Of a DNA stretch of 64,000 nucleotides, positions 1 to 10,500 are shown in pieces. Under the pieces are notes generated by a model. The model saw nothing but the letters and a program-made list of their open reading frames with translations, ran no database searches and had not been told where the DNA came from. The DNA lies in contig WSXU01000012.1 in assembly GCA_009773455.1 (NCBI GenBank), positions 46,140 through 110,139 on the forward strand, read 5' to 3'. Numbering within the stretch: the stretch's first letter is position 1; each line of letters starts with the position of its first letter. A program made the translations under genes and the position numbers. The stretch comes from Bacteroidota bacterium. GTDB taxonomy: Bacteria > Bacteroidota > Bacteroidia > Bacteroidales > Lentimicrobiaceae.

Positions 1-1
1 C

Positions 2-553
2 GGCCACCCGACACTCAGAAAAATTGCCGCCGATATTGATAAGGATTATCCGGGGTTGGATCAGTTTATTGCCGATATGTTTGAAACCATGTATGCTTCA
101 AATGGTGTTGGGCTGGCTGCGCCACAGGTTAACCGGAGTATCCGCCTGTTTGTGATTGATGCTACGCCTTATGCTGATGATTTTCCCGGAGAAACTGATC
201 TGAAGAAGGTTTTCATCAATGCAAGGATTGTGGAAGAAACAGGCGAAGAGTGGGCTTTTAATGAAGGTTGTCTGAGCATTCCCGAAATAAGGGAAGATGT
301 GATGAGGAAGCCTGAGTTGCGAATACAGTATTACGATGAAAATTTTAATTTTCATGATGACCGGATCAAGGGCGTACTTGCAAGGGTCATTCAACACGAA
401 TACGATCATCTTGACGGGGTGCTTTTTGTTGACCTTATCAACCCACTGCGGAAAATGATGCTCAAACGGAAACTTAACGATATTGGCAAAGGGTTGATAA
501 AAACCGATTATAAAATGATCTATCCACTGGCTAAGAGAAAGCCGGTTATGTGA
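2..553 (+). CDS. def: Peptide deformylase, 5'-truncated by window edge
   Basis: Removes the N-formyl group from nascent proteins in the cytosol. The reading frame is open from the first bases, so the true start lies outside the window and about 183 codons are visible. The three metal-site motifs of the family are present in order: GVGLAAPQ, EGCLS (metal-ligand Cys) and HEYDHL (two His ligands and the catalytic Glu). The C-terminus reaches past the last helix, so only a few N-terminal residues are missing. It is followed after 34 bases by a TPR lipoprotein on the same strand, probably co-transcribed. Identification is from motifs and is secure. Confidence 0.96.
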   Translation, partial: GHPTLRKIAADIDKDYPGLDQFIADMFETMYASNGVGLAAPQVNRSIRLFVIDATPYADDFPGETDLKKVFINARIVEETGEEWAFNEGCLSIPEIREDVMRKPELRIQYYDENFNFHDDRIKGVLARVIQHEYDHLDGVLFVDLINPLRKMMLKRKLNDIGKGLIKTDYKMIYPLAKRKPVM

Positions 554-587
554 TTCTGTAACTTGTCTGATATACCAAGATAACCCG

Positions 588-1127
588 ATGAGAAATCTGA
601 TTAATACAGCGGCCCTGCTGCTGTTTGTTGCTTTCTTCGCTTCATGTTCATCGCAGCGCGATAAGGAAGTTAAAGCCATTGCGAACCTGGAAAAGTCGCT
701 TGAAAGCGAAGCCGCTCGTCCTGACCCTAAAAAGTTGACCCAACTGCTCGATTCCTACATTGCCTTTGTTGATAAAAATCCGGCAGATACTGCTGCCGAG
801 CATTATCTGTACAAAGCAATCAATCTTTGCATAGGGGTTAACAATGGAGCGAGGGCCATGCAGCTTATTGACAGGACATTAAATGAGTTCCCCGGGAGCA
901 GGTATATTTCAACCACCGTATTTCTGAAAGCCTATGTATATGAAAACCTGCTCAGTGATTTCGGACAGGCTTCGACAGTATACAACGATTTTCTGAAGAA
1001 ATACCCCAACCATGACCTGGCCGACGATGCTGAGGCTGCCCTCAAGTATCTTGGAAAATCACCCGAAGAGCTGGTAAAGCAGTTTGAGGCGCAAAAGGCT
1101 GCTAGTCAGGCTCAGACCGGGAAATAG
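588..1127 (+). CDS. TPR-type lipoprotein, periplasmic
   Basis: A 179-residue protein with a hydrophobic signal and a lipobox ending at Cys20 (FFASC), so it should be lipid-anchored. The rest is helical, with TPR-like pairs: a stretch around residues 55-75 (DTAAEHYLYKA) and one around 115-155 (VYENLLSDFGQASTVYNDFL, then YPNHDLADDAEAAL). The second matches the YfgM/BamD-like pattern of bounded helical repeats that bind partner proteins. Its partner cannot be told from sequence. It lies 34 bases after def in the same direction. I do not recognise a specific gene name. Confidence 0.8.
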   Translation: MRNLINTAALLLFVAFFASCSSQRDKEVKAIANLEKSLESEAARPDPKKLTQLLDSYIAFVDKNPADTAAEHYLYKAINLCIGVNNGARAMQLIDRTLNEFPGSRYISTTVFLKAYVYENLLSDFGQASTVYNDFLKKYPNHDLADDAEAALKYLGKSPEELVKQFEAQKAASQAQTGK

Positions 1128-1308
1128 AACCTGTCATTTAATTTCTTTATGCATTACCATAAGGATATCCACTGTTTGCAGAACTGCTAACGGAGCAGTT
1201 CGCCTTGATATAGAAGGGTATCTGAAGTACAACCAACTTTCCTGTAAAGGCTGTAAAGGCACATTGGGTTGTCAAAGCCTGTGTTTAGATAATATCCGGA
1301 TTCCTGTA

Positions 1309-2109
1309 TTATTTTTCCAGGTTGAACTCTTCTTCCAGCAGTGTTTTCAACCTTGAGGGTTGTATGTTCTGATTTAATTCCCCTCCCTTACTCCATGATA
1401 TTTTACCGGTTTGTTCCGATACGACGATGGCAATTGCATCTGATTTTTCAGTAATTCCTACTGCTGAGCGGTGCCTGAGGCCAACATGAACCGGGAGATT
1501 TTCGTTTTTGGAAACCGGAAGGATACAGCTGGCTGCCCTGATCTTATCATTCATGATGATCATAGCGCCGTCGTGCAGGGGAGAATTCTTATAAAAGATG
1601 TTCTCAATGAGTTGTTCCGAAATCCGGGCATCGAGAATCTCCCCGGTATTTATCTGTTCTTCAAGTTCATTCACTTTTCCAATGACAATCAGAGCGCCGG
1701 TTTTTGAGTTGGCCATTTTATGGCAGGCCTGTACGATAGGGTCAATGCTCAGGTTTTCATCGTTCGAATACCTGATCCGCCAGAAAAGGAAACGCCGGTG
1801 CTTTTTACGTATAAAGGTTGGTGTGCCGAGTAGTAACAGAAATTTCCTGATTTCAGGTTGAAATACTACAATCAATGCGATAAAGCCCACGCTGATAAAG
1901 GCTCCGAGAATTTCAGTAAGCAACTCCATTTCAAGTACCCTGACCAATCGCCATGCAAGGAATACAGCAATTATTCCAAGAAGGATATTGATGGCTGCGG
2001 TACCTTTCACAAGGTTGTACAATTCATAAAGCATCAGTGCAACCAACAGGATATCAATGATATCGAGCAGACGCAGGCCAATGAACAGGGGAATCAGAAG
2101 TTCCGGCAT
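1309..2109 (-). CDS. cdaA: Diadenylate cyclase (CdaA type), membrane-bound
   Basis: Makes cyclic di-AMP from two ATP at the inner membrane. The 266-residue protein has three hydrophobic segments in its first 85 residues (about 12-30, 37-55, 62-80), then a DAC/DisA_N catalytic domain. The hallmark motifs are visible: LHDGAMII (DGA, near residue 178) and RHRSAVG (RHR, near residue 211). This layout is the CdaA class, distinct from DisA or CdaS. It lies directly behind folP on the same strand with a 21-base gap, so the two are probably one transcript. No c-di-AMP phosphodiesterase is in the window. Confidence 0.95.
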   Translation of the reverse strand: MPELLIPLFIGLRLLDIIDILLVALMLYELYNLVKGTAAINILLGIIAVFLAWRLVRVLEMELLTEILGAFISVGFIALIVVFQPEIRKFLLLLGTPTFIRKKHRRFLFWRIRYSNDENLSIDPIVQACHKMANSKTGALIVIGKVNELEEQINTGEILDARISEQLIENIFYKNSPLHDGAMIIMNDKIRAASCILPVSKNENLPVHVGLRHRSAVGITEKSDAIAIVVSEQTGKISWSKGGELNQNIQPSRLKTLLEEEFNLEK

Positions 2110-2130
2110 CGGTAAGCAGTTTTTGCAAAT

Positions 2131-3039
2131 TTAGGGATTTAACCCCGATTGTTTCAGCGCTTTGGTCAATTTGATGGTTTCAAGGGCTTCTTTTACATCA
2201 TGGACCCTCAATATGGATGCTCCCCTGAGCAGGGCTATGGTATTGAGCACCGTGGTGCCATTCAGGGCATCAGCCGGTGATGAATTCAATATCCTGTTGA
2301 TCATCGATTTTCTTGAAAGCCCGGCCAGCAAAGGAAATCCATGATTAAGAAAACTGTTGAGGTTATCCAGAATGCGGTAGTTATCGCTGACCGATTTACC
2401 GAACCCGAATCCGGGATCAAGTATAATATTCTTTTTGTCTGCCAGTCCTGGTTTACGGAGTTGTTCTTCAAAGAAAGCGCCTACTTCAGCTACAACATCC
2501 GCATAAACAGGATTCAACTGCATTGTTTGAGGAGTACCTTTAATGTGCATCAGAACGTAAGCTGCCTGCTGATTACCGATCATTGTGTGCATGTTTTCAT
2601 CAAACTGACCGCCTGAAATATCGTTGATGATACCAACCCCCATGTCGCAGCATTCACGGGCAATATCTGAGCGCCAGGTGTCTACAGAAATAATGGTTTC
2701 CGGAAATGCTTCCAAAACAGCATCAAGCACCGGAAAGAGTCTTTTCTTTTCAACGTCAGCGGTCAGTTGCAACGCCCCGGGCTTTGATGATACCGCGCCA
2801 ATATCGATGATTTCAGCTCCCGCAACCATCATGTTCTCAGTATAGGATAATATCTCCTTGATTGAGTTGTATCTTCCACCGTCGTAGAATGAATCCGGGG
2901 TAATGTTCAGGATTCCCATCACCACACCGCCCGAAAGGTCGAGTTGCTTAGTTCCGCATTGCAGCATACATGTTTCGGAAAAAGATGTACCTTTATCCGG
3001 TGAACCGGCCTTCTGTGCCATGGATGTTAAATATTTCAA
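2131..3039 (-). CDS. folP: Dihydropteroate synthase
   Basis: Joins p-aminobenzoate to 7,8-dihydropterin pyrophosphate in folate synthesis. It is the target of sulfonamides. The TIM-barrel motifs are present: GILNITPDSFYDGG near residues 42-55 (pterin/phosphate loop), DIGAVSSKPG (here lacking the more common GGxSTRPG form), DPGFGFGKS near residue 207 and the C-terminal RVHDV. Start is uncertain: ATG at 3039, or a second ATG at 3021 giving MAQKAG. Length (296-302) suits the family. First gene of a folP-cdaA unit; divergent from the DUF1599 gene with only 21 bases between starts, so the two promoters must overlap the coding ends. Confidence 0.95.
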   Translation of the reverse strand: MKYLTSMAQKAGSPDKGTSFSETCMLQCGTKQLDLSGGVVMGILNITPDSFYDGGRYNSIKEILSYTENMMVAGAEIIDIGAVSSKPGALQLTADVEKKRLFPVLDAVLEAFPETIISVDTWRSDIARECCDMGVGIINDISGGQFDENMHTMIGNQQAAYVLMHIKGTPQTMQLNPVYADVVAEVGAFFEEQLRKPGLADKKNIILDPGFGFGKSVSDNYRILDNLNSFLNHGFPLLAGLSRKSMINRILNSSPADALNGTTVLNTIALLRGASILRVHDVKEALETIKLTKALKQSGLNP

Positions 3040-3060
3040 TCAATTAATATACAGTTTTTT

Positions 3061-3621
3061 ATGACAGCCGATACTTCCGGTCAGTTTGATTCAGCCATTA
3101 AAGCATGCAAAGATATATTTTTAGCCAAGATGAAGGATTATGGATCCGCATGGCGGGTTTTGCGTCCTGAATCACTGACAGACCAGATTTATATCAAAGC
3201 AAACAGGATACGCAGTATTCAGGGAAAAGGCACACACCTGGTTGTTGAAGATGAGTGGCCTGAATTTATTGGGATTATCAATTATGCCGTTATTGCCCTG
3301 ATTCAGCTTGAGCTTGGAAACAGCGATGAAATGAATATGAATCCTGGTGAAATAGAGGCTTATTACGACAAATATGTTAGCGCTGCCAAAAGCCTGATGA
3401 TGGACAAGAACCATGATTATGACGAAGCCTGGCGTAATATGAGGGTGAGTTCACTTACCGACATTATCCTTATGAAATTGCTCAGGGTCAAGCAGATAGA
3501 AGATAACAAAGGAAGAACCTTTATTTCTGAAGGCGTGGATGCCAACTATTTTGATATGATCAATTACGGTGTTTTCGCGCTGATTAAACTATCGGAGCAG
3601 AAGAATCCGGTTGCACAATAA
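3061..3621 (+). CDS. DUF1599 protein with internal duplication
   Basis: A 186-residue soluble protein made of two related halves. Residues about 15-50 (KMKDYGSAWRVLRPESLTDQ, then IYIKANRI) and 108-145 (KNHDYDEAWRNMRVSSLTDI, then ILMKLLRVKQIED) align closely, and each half ends in an (I/M)INY(A/G)V(I/F)ALI(Q/K)L segment. This matches the DUF1599 family of Bacteroidota. The biochemical role is not known to me. It starts 21 bases from folP in the opposite direction and is followed by a DoxX-family gene. The link to folate or nucleotide metabolism is only by neighbourhood. Confidence 0.8.
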   Translation: MTADTSGQFDSAIKACKDIFLAKMKDYGSAWRVLRPESLTDQIYIKANRIRSIQGKGTHLVVEDEWPEFIGIINYAVIALIQLELGNSDEMNMNPGEIEAYYDKYVSAAKSLMMDKNHDYDEAWRNMRVSSLTDIILMKLLRVKQIEDNKGRTFISEGVDANYFDMINYGVFALIKLSEQKNPVAQ

Positions 3622-3658
3622 ACACTCCATTTTCTGACACCTAACAAAACCTGTCTAT

Positions 3659-4780
3659 ATGAAAATCCTGCACTTCATTTCCCGGATCGTCGTTGGGGTT
3701 GTTTTTATCTTTTCCGGATTTGTCAAGGGCCTTGATCCCCTTGGGATGGCATACCGTATCGAAGATTATTTTATTGCCTGGGACGCCCAGTGGATGATGC
3801 CGTTCGCACTCACACTGTCGGTATTACTGTGTACAATGGAATTTGTCCTTGGGGTTGTTATCCTGCTGAACCTGAAGCCGAAAGTAGGTTCTGTACTCTT
3901 GCTGGCTGTGATGGCATTTTTCACCGGGCTTACCTTCTTTGATGCACTGTATAACCCGGTTCCTGATTGCGGCTGTTTCGGTGATGCGGTAAAACTAACC
4001 AACTGGCAAACCTTTTACAAGAATATAGTCCTGATGATCTTTACGATTGTTCTGGTGGTTTGGAGGAAGAAAACCAGGGAATTACTGAATAACCTGAAAT
4101 CTTACGGAATAGCAGGAATTACCCTGGTGTTCTTTATCAGTTTCAGCATATACTGTTATCGCCATCTTCCGGTTATCGACTTTATGGACTGGAAGGTGGG
4201 TAATAAAATGTATAACGACAATCCTTTGCCGGTCAAATACTTCCTTAAATACAGGAACAAGGAAACCGGTGAAGTCAAAGAATATCTGTCGCCTGAATAT
4301 CCTTACAATGATTCGGTCTGGATGTCGAAGTGGGAATTTGTCGAACAAAGGGTCGAAGATCCGAATGTTTTCAAGGGACACGATCTTCAGATAATGGATT
4401 CAACCGGAACTGACCTTACAGAATCAATCATCAGGAACCCCGATTATCAGTTTATACTGGTTGCCTGGGACCTTGAAAAGTCGGATCAGCAGGCATTATC
4501 GGAAGCCGGTAGTTTTGCAGAAAAGGCGATCGGGGCAGGTTGTGGTTTCATCGGTCTGACCAGTTCACTTCCATCGCTTATTGATTCAACGCGCAGCAAA
4601 CTGAAACTTGGTTATGAGTTCTACATGGCCGACGACATCACTTTGAAGGTTATGGTCAGGGCCAATCCGGGGATGTTGCTGATGAAAGACGGCATCATTG
4701 TCGATAAATGGCACTATAATGATTTTCCTGAATTCGGCGATTTTGAGAAAAGGTATCTGATTCAGGCCTCAGCTAAATAG
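3659..4780 (+). CDS. DoxX/MauE-like membrane protein with C-terminal extracytoplasmic domain
   Basis: A 373-residue inner-membrane protein. The first 150 residues carry about four hydrophobic helices (9-24, 48-70, 76-93, 118-136) with the family signature NPVPDCGCFGDAVKL near residue 100, whose Cys pair suggests thiol-disulfide chemistry. A further hydrophobic segment (about 148-165) is followed by a soluble domain of about 200 residues resembling the thioredoxin-like tail found on Bacteroidota DoxX proteins, but no CxxC motif is visible there (a GCGF occurs near residue 295). The function is probably redox-linked and unproven. Its stop is 7 bases before the downstream permease start. Confidence 0.8.
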   Translation: MKILHFISRIVVGVVFIFSGFVKGLDPLGMAYRIEDYFIAWDAQWMMPFALTLSVLLCTMEFVLGVVILLNLKPKVGSVLLLAVMAFFTGLTFFDALYNPVPDCGCFGDAVKLTNWQTFYKNIVLMIFTIVLVVWRKKTRELLNNLKSYGIAGITLVFFISFSIYCYRHLPVIDFMDWKVGNKMYNDNPLPVKYFLKYRNKETGEVKEYLSPEYPYNDSVWMSKWEFVEQRVEDPNVFKGHDLQIMDSTGTDLTESIIRNPDYQFILVAWDLEKSDQQALSEAGSFAEKAIGAGCGFIGLTSSLPSLIDSTRSKLKLGYEFYMADDITLKVMVRANPGMLLMKDGIIVDKWHYNDFPEFGDFEKRYLIQASAK

Positions 4781-4787
4781 TGCCGCT

Positions 4788-5867
4788 ATGCTCCGCTTTA
4801 TCCTGAAACGTATTTATTATGGGGTATTTGTACTTTTCGGGGTCATCACGCTTGTTTTCTTTCTTTTTAACATTCTTCCGGGCGATCCTGCACGTATGAT
4901 GCTTGGGCAGAGAGCTGACATTTCTTCGGTAGAAGCCATCAACCGGGAACTGGGCCGTAATCAGCCGCTACATTTACAATACCTGGGTTTTCTAAATGAT
5001 TTATCTCCGGTTTCCTATCATAATACATTAAACCACGAAAGCCTCTGGTATCCTGACAGCGTTAAATATGCCCCTTATCTTACCCTTATTAATGCCGGTA
5101 ATTCAAAAATAATCCTTAAAAAGCCTTACCTCCGGCGCTCTTATCAGAGTAAGCGTGAGGTTTCTGAGATTCTTGCCCAGGCTTTTCCAAATACTATGCT
5201 TCTGGCCACCGTTGCCATGGGTTTTGCCGTGATTATCGGTGTATTCATTGGAATTCTGACAGCGATTAAAAAGGATACTTTTTTTGACCGTTTATCACTG
5301 ATCATATCCGTTTTGGGAATGTCGCTGCCCTCATTTTTTGCCGCCATACTGATGGCCTGGCTTTTTGCTTTTGTCCTTGCCGGGTATACCGGGCTTAGTA
5401 TGTTTGGCTCGCTATATACAGTAGACGATTTTGGCAGGGGAGAGTTCCTCGATCTGAAAAACCTGATATTGCCTGCCATTACCCTCGGTATCCGTCCACT
5501 AGCAATCATCGTTGAGTTAACCCGTAGTTCAATGCTTGAAGTGCTATCACAGGATTATATCCGTACTGCAAGGGCAAAAGGGTTGTCAAATTTCAGAGTA
5601 GTTGGAAGGCACGCATTGCGTAATGCACTGAATCCTGTTGTAACAGCCGTTTCGGGCTGGTTTGCGTCACTGATGGCCGGTGCTGTTTTTGTTGAATATG
5701 TGTTCGACTGGAAGGGCGTAGGTGTTGTTATTGTTGACGGACTCGAAAAATATGATTTCCCTGTAGTGATGGGCGCTGTTCTTTTCATTGCTGTAATGTT
5801 GGTGATTATTAATATTTTTGTAGATATTATTTATGGGCTGCTGGATCCACGTGTAAGGCTGGCCTGA
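4788..5867 (+). CDS. ABC transporter permease, DppB/OppB type
   Basis: A 359-residue inner-membrane permease of peptide/nickel-type ABC importers. N-terminal helix followed by the family motif FNILPGDPARMMLGQRA. The EAA-loop equivalent that contacts the ATPase is QDYIRTARAKGLSNFRVVGR (about residues 250-270). About six hydrophobic helices are visible. Normally such a gene is followed by dppC, dppD/F and a binding protein; here tpiA follows at 30 bases and no partner gene occurs anywhere in the window. It sits 7 bases behind the DoxX gene, so it is likely co-transcribed with it. Partners may be encoded elsewhere. Confidence 0.88.
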   Translation: MLRFILKRIYYGVFVLFGVITLVFFLFNILPGDPARMMLGQRADISSVEAINRELGRNQPLHLQYLGFLNDLSPVSYHNTLNHESLWYPDSVKYAPYLTLINAGNSKIILKKPYLRRSYQSKREVSEILAQAFPNTMLLATVAMGFAVIIGVFIGILTAIKKDTFFDRLSLIISVLGMSLPSFFAAILMAWLFAFVLAGYTGLSMFGSLYTVDDFGRGEFLDLKNLILPAITLGIRPLAIIVELTRSSMLEVLSQDYIRTARAKGLSNFRVVGRHALRNALNPVVTAVSGWFASLMAGAVFVEYVFDWKGVGVVIVDGLEKYDFPVVMGAVLFIAVMLVIINIFVDIIYGLLDPRVRLA

Positions 5868-5897
5868 ATTCCCTAATACTTTAAAAATCAACTGTAA

Positions 5898-6653
5898 ATG
5901 AGAAAAAAAATTGTTGCCGGAAACTGGAAAATGAATAAGACCTTCAATGAAGCAGAAGACCTCCTGTTTAATATCTCTGATCTTTTAAAGGAAAATCCGG
6001 TCGCCGGAGCACAGGTGCTCGTTTGCCCGCCGGCACTTTACCTTGAGCTGGCAGCCGACATCGCCCATGAAAATGGTTTTGATTGCGGTGCACAGAATCT
6101 GAGTGAACATGAATCCGGTGCCTTTACCGGTGAAATCTCTGCAGCGATGATTGCTTCAACAGGTGCAAAATATGTAATTATCGGACATTCAGAACGCAGA
6201 ACTTATTTTGGTGAAAAGGACGACCTGCTTGCAGTCAAGGTATCACAGGCGTTGAAACACGGTTTGATCCCGGTGTACTGTTGTGGTGAAATTCTTGCAG
6301 AACGTGAAGAAAACAGGCATTTTGATGTTGTTGGCGGACAGATTTCACAAGCGCTGTTTCACCTTAGTCCGGACGATTTCGCTAAGGTTGTAGTTGCTTA
6401 TGAGCCGGTCTGGGCCATTGGAACCGGCCGTACTGCATCGCCGGAGCAGGCTCAGGAGATGCATGCCTATATCCGGAAGGTGCTTGCCGGTAAATTTGGT
6501 GACGCAGCAAAAGAGACAACCATTCTCTATGGTGGTAGTTGTAATGCAGCCAATGCCCGTGAACTTTTTGCCAAACCGGATGTGGATGGCGGACTGATCG
6601 GCGGAGCCTCGCTGAAAGCCGAAGACTTCGTAAAAATTGCCCATAGTTTCTGA
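5898..6653 (+). CDS. tpiA: Triose-phosphate isomerase
   Basis: Interconverts dihydroxyacetone phosphate and glyceraldehyde 3-phosphate in glycolysis. All catalytic landmarks are present in 251 residues: NWKMN (Lys), IIGHSERR (His), VVAYEPVWAIGTGRTAS (Glu and the mobile lid) and YGGSCNAANA (phosphate loop). Length is normal. The ATG at 5898 gives MRKKIVAGNWKMN, the standard N-terminus. The prmA gene starts 14 bases downstream, so the two are likely one operon. Confidence 0.98.
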   Translation: MRKKIVAGNWKMNKTFNEAEDLLFNISDLLKENPVAGAQVLVCPPALYLELAADIAHENGFDCGAQNLSEHESGAFTGEISAAMIASTGAKYVIIGHSERRTYFGEKDDLLAVKVSQALKHGLIPVYCCGEILAEREENRHFDVVGGQISQALFHLSPDDFAKVVVAYEPVWAIGTGRTASPEQAQEMHAYIRKVLAGKFGDAAKETTILYGGSCNAANARELFAKPDVDGGLIGGASLKAEDFVKIAHSF

Positions 6654-6667
6654 CCCCTCCCCATACA

Positions 6668-7501
6668 ATGGAATATACCGAACTGAAGTGCAGCCTCCCG
6701 GAAAGGGATGCTGCATTTGCTGAATTAATCATGGCCCGCCTGGGTGAGCTAGGCTTTGAAAGTTTTGAAGAAACCGGAGAGGGTCTCCTGGCTTATATTC
6801 CGTCTTCAGAATTTGATCCTGCAATTCTCAACAATCCTGATCTCTGGCCCGAAGGTGTTGAAGTTGAATATACGTGGGCTGTAATCCCTGAACAGAACTG
6901 GAATGCGGTATGGGAAGAAAACTTCGAACCCGTCACCCTTGCCGGAAGATGTCACATCAGGGCTCCTTTTCATCCTGTAATGCCCGGCATTGAATATGAG
7001 ATCATTATTGAACCCAAAATGTCGTTTGGTACAGCGCATCATGAAACCACCGCTTTAATGATAGAGTATATCCTTGAGGAACCTATTGAAGGCTTAACCG
7101 TTCTTGATATGGGTAGCGGGACCGGGGTACTGGCTATACTTGCAGCGATGCGCGGTGCCGCTGATGTTACTGCCATCGACAACGATGAATGGGCTTATCG
7201 CAATGCGGTTGAGAATGTTGAAAAGAATAAAACCAGTGGCATTTCCGTTTATCTTGGTGATGCCGGGTTACTCAGTAATGGAAAGAAGTTTGATTTCATC
7301 ATCGCCAATATTAACCGGAACATTCTTCTGAACGATATTGAAACTTACTGCGGGAGCCTGAACAAAGGAGGAACCTTACTGATGAGCGGGTTCTACATGG
7401 AGGATATAGCTGCAATTACGGAAGCGGCATCTTCCTTCGGGCTGGTTTGTCAGGGTTACAAGGATCGAAACAACTGGGTGGCTGTCCGGTATAAATCCTG
7501 A
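6668..7501 (+). CDS. prmA: Ribosomal protein L11 methyltransferase
   Basis: SAM-dependent trimethylation of ribosomal protein L11. The 277-residue protein has the N-terminal substrate-recognition part (about 1-100, including PEQNWNAVWEENFEPV), then FGTAHHETT and the SAM motif DMGSGTGVLAILAAMRGA (about 143-160), followed by DFIIANINRNIL, the NxN-type motif IV of the family. Located 14 bases after tpiA. The following large gene starts 53 bases later. Confidence 0.93.
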   Translation: MEYTELKCSLPERDAAFAELIMARLGELGFESFEETGEGLLAYIPSSEFDPAILNNPDLWPEGVEVEYTWAVIPEQNWNAVWEENFEPVTLAGRCHIRAPFHPVMPGIEYEIIIEPKMSFGTAHHETTALMIEYILEEPIEGLTVLDMGSGTGVLAILAAMRGAADVTAIDNDEWAYRNAVENVEKNKTSGISVYLGDAGLLSNGKKFDFIIANINRNILLNDIETYCGSLNKGGTLLMSGFYMEDIAAITEAASSFGLVCQGYKDRNNWVAVRYKS

Positions 7502-7554
7502 ATGGCTGAACTTTAAATTCTTAGTGCTGTTTTAAAAATAATCCTGACTCACTG

Positions 7555-10500
7555 ATGTCGCTGTTAAAATACAGTCTGTTCATATTGCTTTTCCTGTTGT
7601 TCACCGCTAAAACAGTCGTGAATGCTCAGGAGCCGAAGGTATTTTCGATGGACCCGGCTGCGTTTACAGGTGAGTTGTCCTCCTATATGCAGACGGCTCA
7701 GGACAGGGAATCCAAACAGGCTGTTCAGACATTTTCAGAAGAATGGGCCACAGGGAAATATGAAATTCCTGTGCAGGAGGAGATCATAAAGACCTGTAAC
7801 CTGATGCTTGCCCAGAGAATGCGACCTACGCCGGGTTTCCGCGACTACCTGGTCAGTTTAAATTCTTTTCCGGCCGGCACAAGCAATAAAAGTTACCTGG
7901 CCTGGCACCGTGGGCTGCTCCCTTTTGTGGACGGCAAAAGACTTCGCCAGATGAGTAGTTTTCTGGAAAGTACACTGGAACTCAACCGGAACAGGGTTTT
8001 ATTCCGCTCCAATGCCAATTCTTGGCAGTTCAGGAGAGGTAGCTACAGTTTCGATTTTGATACTACCATCATTGTTAAGTTTAAAGATATTGATCTTGTC
8101 TGTATTTCGGGGAAAGACAGCATCAAGATATTTGAAACATCGGGTACTGTATGGCCCCTGACAAACAGGTTTGCAGGAAGCCAGGGAAAGGTAAACTGGA
8201 ACGCATACGGATTTGATCCGGCCCGTGTTTATGCCTTGCTCGGAAATTATAAGCTGAACCTTAAGCAAACAACCTATGTTGCCGATACTGTAAATTTCTA
8301 CAACAAGGAGTTCTTTACTTTTCCTCTGACAGGTAAACTTGAAGACAGGGTACTGGCAGGCGTTCCACTGGAGAAAGCCACTTTTCCAAGGTTTATTTCC
8401 TATCAGACTGACATTGAAATCAGGCAAATATTCAAGGGAATTGACTATCGTGGTGGCTTCACCCTGGAAGGACCCCGCATTATAGGATCGGGATACGGTG
8501 ATCAGGATGCTGTTTTATGGATAAACAGAAAAGGTGCTCCTTTTATAAAACTGCTGTCACGTAATTTTGTGATAAGGCCGGATCGCCTGGTTTCGCAGCG
8601 TACTTCAGCTACCATCTACCTGGATGCCGATTCAGTATTTCATCCGGGACTGCAGTTAAGGTATATCGATGAAAACAGGGAGGTGTCGCTGATCAGGTCA
8701 AGCGAAGGTGCTTCGGCAAGTCCGTATTACAACTCCTATCATAAAGTTGATATGTATTTTGAGGCGGTTTACTACAGGATGGATGCCGACAGTATGAGTT
8801 TCGAAATGCTCAGGGGAATGAACAGGCTCAGTGATGCTATTTTTGAATCCTCCAACTTTTATTCTGAGGAGCGGTACTCCCGGCTTGAAGGGATTGATGA
8901 ATTAAATCCGATCAATGTACTTTACAATTATTGTGAAAAGAGGAAAATCCGTTCTTTCTTCATTTATGAGCTGGCAGAATACATGAAAAAACCGCCTGAA
9001 CAGGTAAAGGCGATGATCCTGAACCTGGCCAATGGCGGGTATATTACTTATAATATTGACAATGAGCGTATTGATGTACTTCCCCGGCTATTTGAGTATT
9101 TGAATGCCAGGAGTAAAAAGATTGATTACGATGTTATCCAGATAAAGTCACAGGTTAGCCGGAGCAGCAATGCGGTGCTGGACCTTAAATCATTCGACCT
9201 GAAAATAAGGGGTGTTCCTGAGGTTTCCATCAGCGATTCGCAGGCGGTATATATTTATCCCAGGGATAAGGAGATCCTGTTGCGTAAAAACCGCGATTTT
9301 GTTTTTACCGGGCTTGTAAAAGCAGGATATTTTGATTTTTATGCAAACAAGAGTTCATTTGAATATGACAAATTCAAACTCAGCATGCCACGCATCGATT
9401 CTATCTCGTTCAAAGTAGATACGATCGATCCAAAAACAAAGAAAATCGCCCAGGTTCCGGTGAGGAGTGTGATTGCCAACCTGAGCGGGGAATTGCTTAT
9501 AGATGACCCGGCCAACAAATCAGGCCTGAAGGAACTTCCCGTTTATCCTGTATTTGTAAGTAAAAATGACGCCTATGTCTATTATGACAACTACAGGATT
9601 GCCAGGGGGGCCTATAAACGTGATGAATTTTATTATAATGTTTACCCTTTCCGGCTCGACAGCCTTAACAGCTTCACTACAGAGGGCCTTAAGTTTGAGG
9701 GATTTTTATATTCGGGGAATATTATGCCTGATATTAAGGAACCCCTCAGGGTGATGAACGATTATTCTCTTGGATTCACCCGGAAACTCGGACCCGAAGG
9801 CATCGCCGTTTATGGTGATAAAGCGGAGTATTATTCCGATCTTAAACTCAGTAACCATGGATTACAAGGTGGTGGAAGCCTTAAATTTATGTCATCAACC
9901 TCCGAATCACCGGGCTTCATGTTCTACCCCGATTCCCTTGTTGCCGATCTGACAAAGTTCAGCATTGGTGAACAGGAAGGACCTCCTTCATTTCCGCAGG
10001 TATATGCTGAAGGCGTCCATCAGTTCTGGCTTCCTGAACTGGATGTCATGAGGCTGAGTACCCTTCCGGGTAAGGAATTCAGCATGTATGGCGGTAAGCT
10101 TTTCCACAGTGGCAGGCTTTCGCTTACTTCTGCGGGATTGCTGGGCAGAGGAAGCAGCAGGTTCGAAAATGCCGATATGGCCTCCAATACTTTTGTATTC
10201 AAGAGTCAGTCCTTCAATTCTGATACCACAGATTTCAGACTATACTACCCGGAACGTCCCACAGTATCCCTAATGACAAGGGTTTATCCGGGAAGGGTTG
10301 ATTTCCGGAAGAGGATAGGGGTCTTTGGTTCTCCCGGGCAAAGTGTGAAGATTGAATTGCCAATGAGCAAGTACATCTGTTACATGGACCGTATCGAGTG
10401 GCATATGAATGCCAATGAGCTGTATCTTACCAACTCCCTGGCACAGCGGGCTGCGCTTGCCGATACTGCCAATCTGAAGCAACTTGTCGATTTTGATTTT

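Noticed and set aside
98-679. 193-codon open frame on the minus strand
   Set aside because: It runs opposite the peptide deformylase gene, has no family features and reads as an antisense shadow.
1182-1200. Hairpin after the TPR lipoprotein gene
   Set aside because: Only a 7-bp stem and no T run, so not called a terminator.
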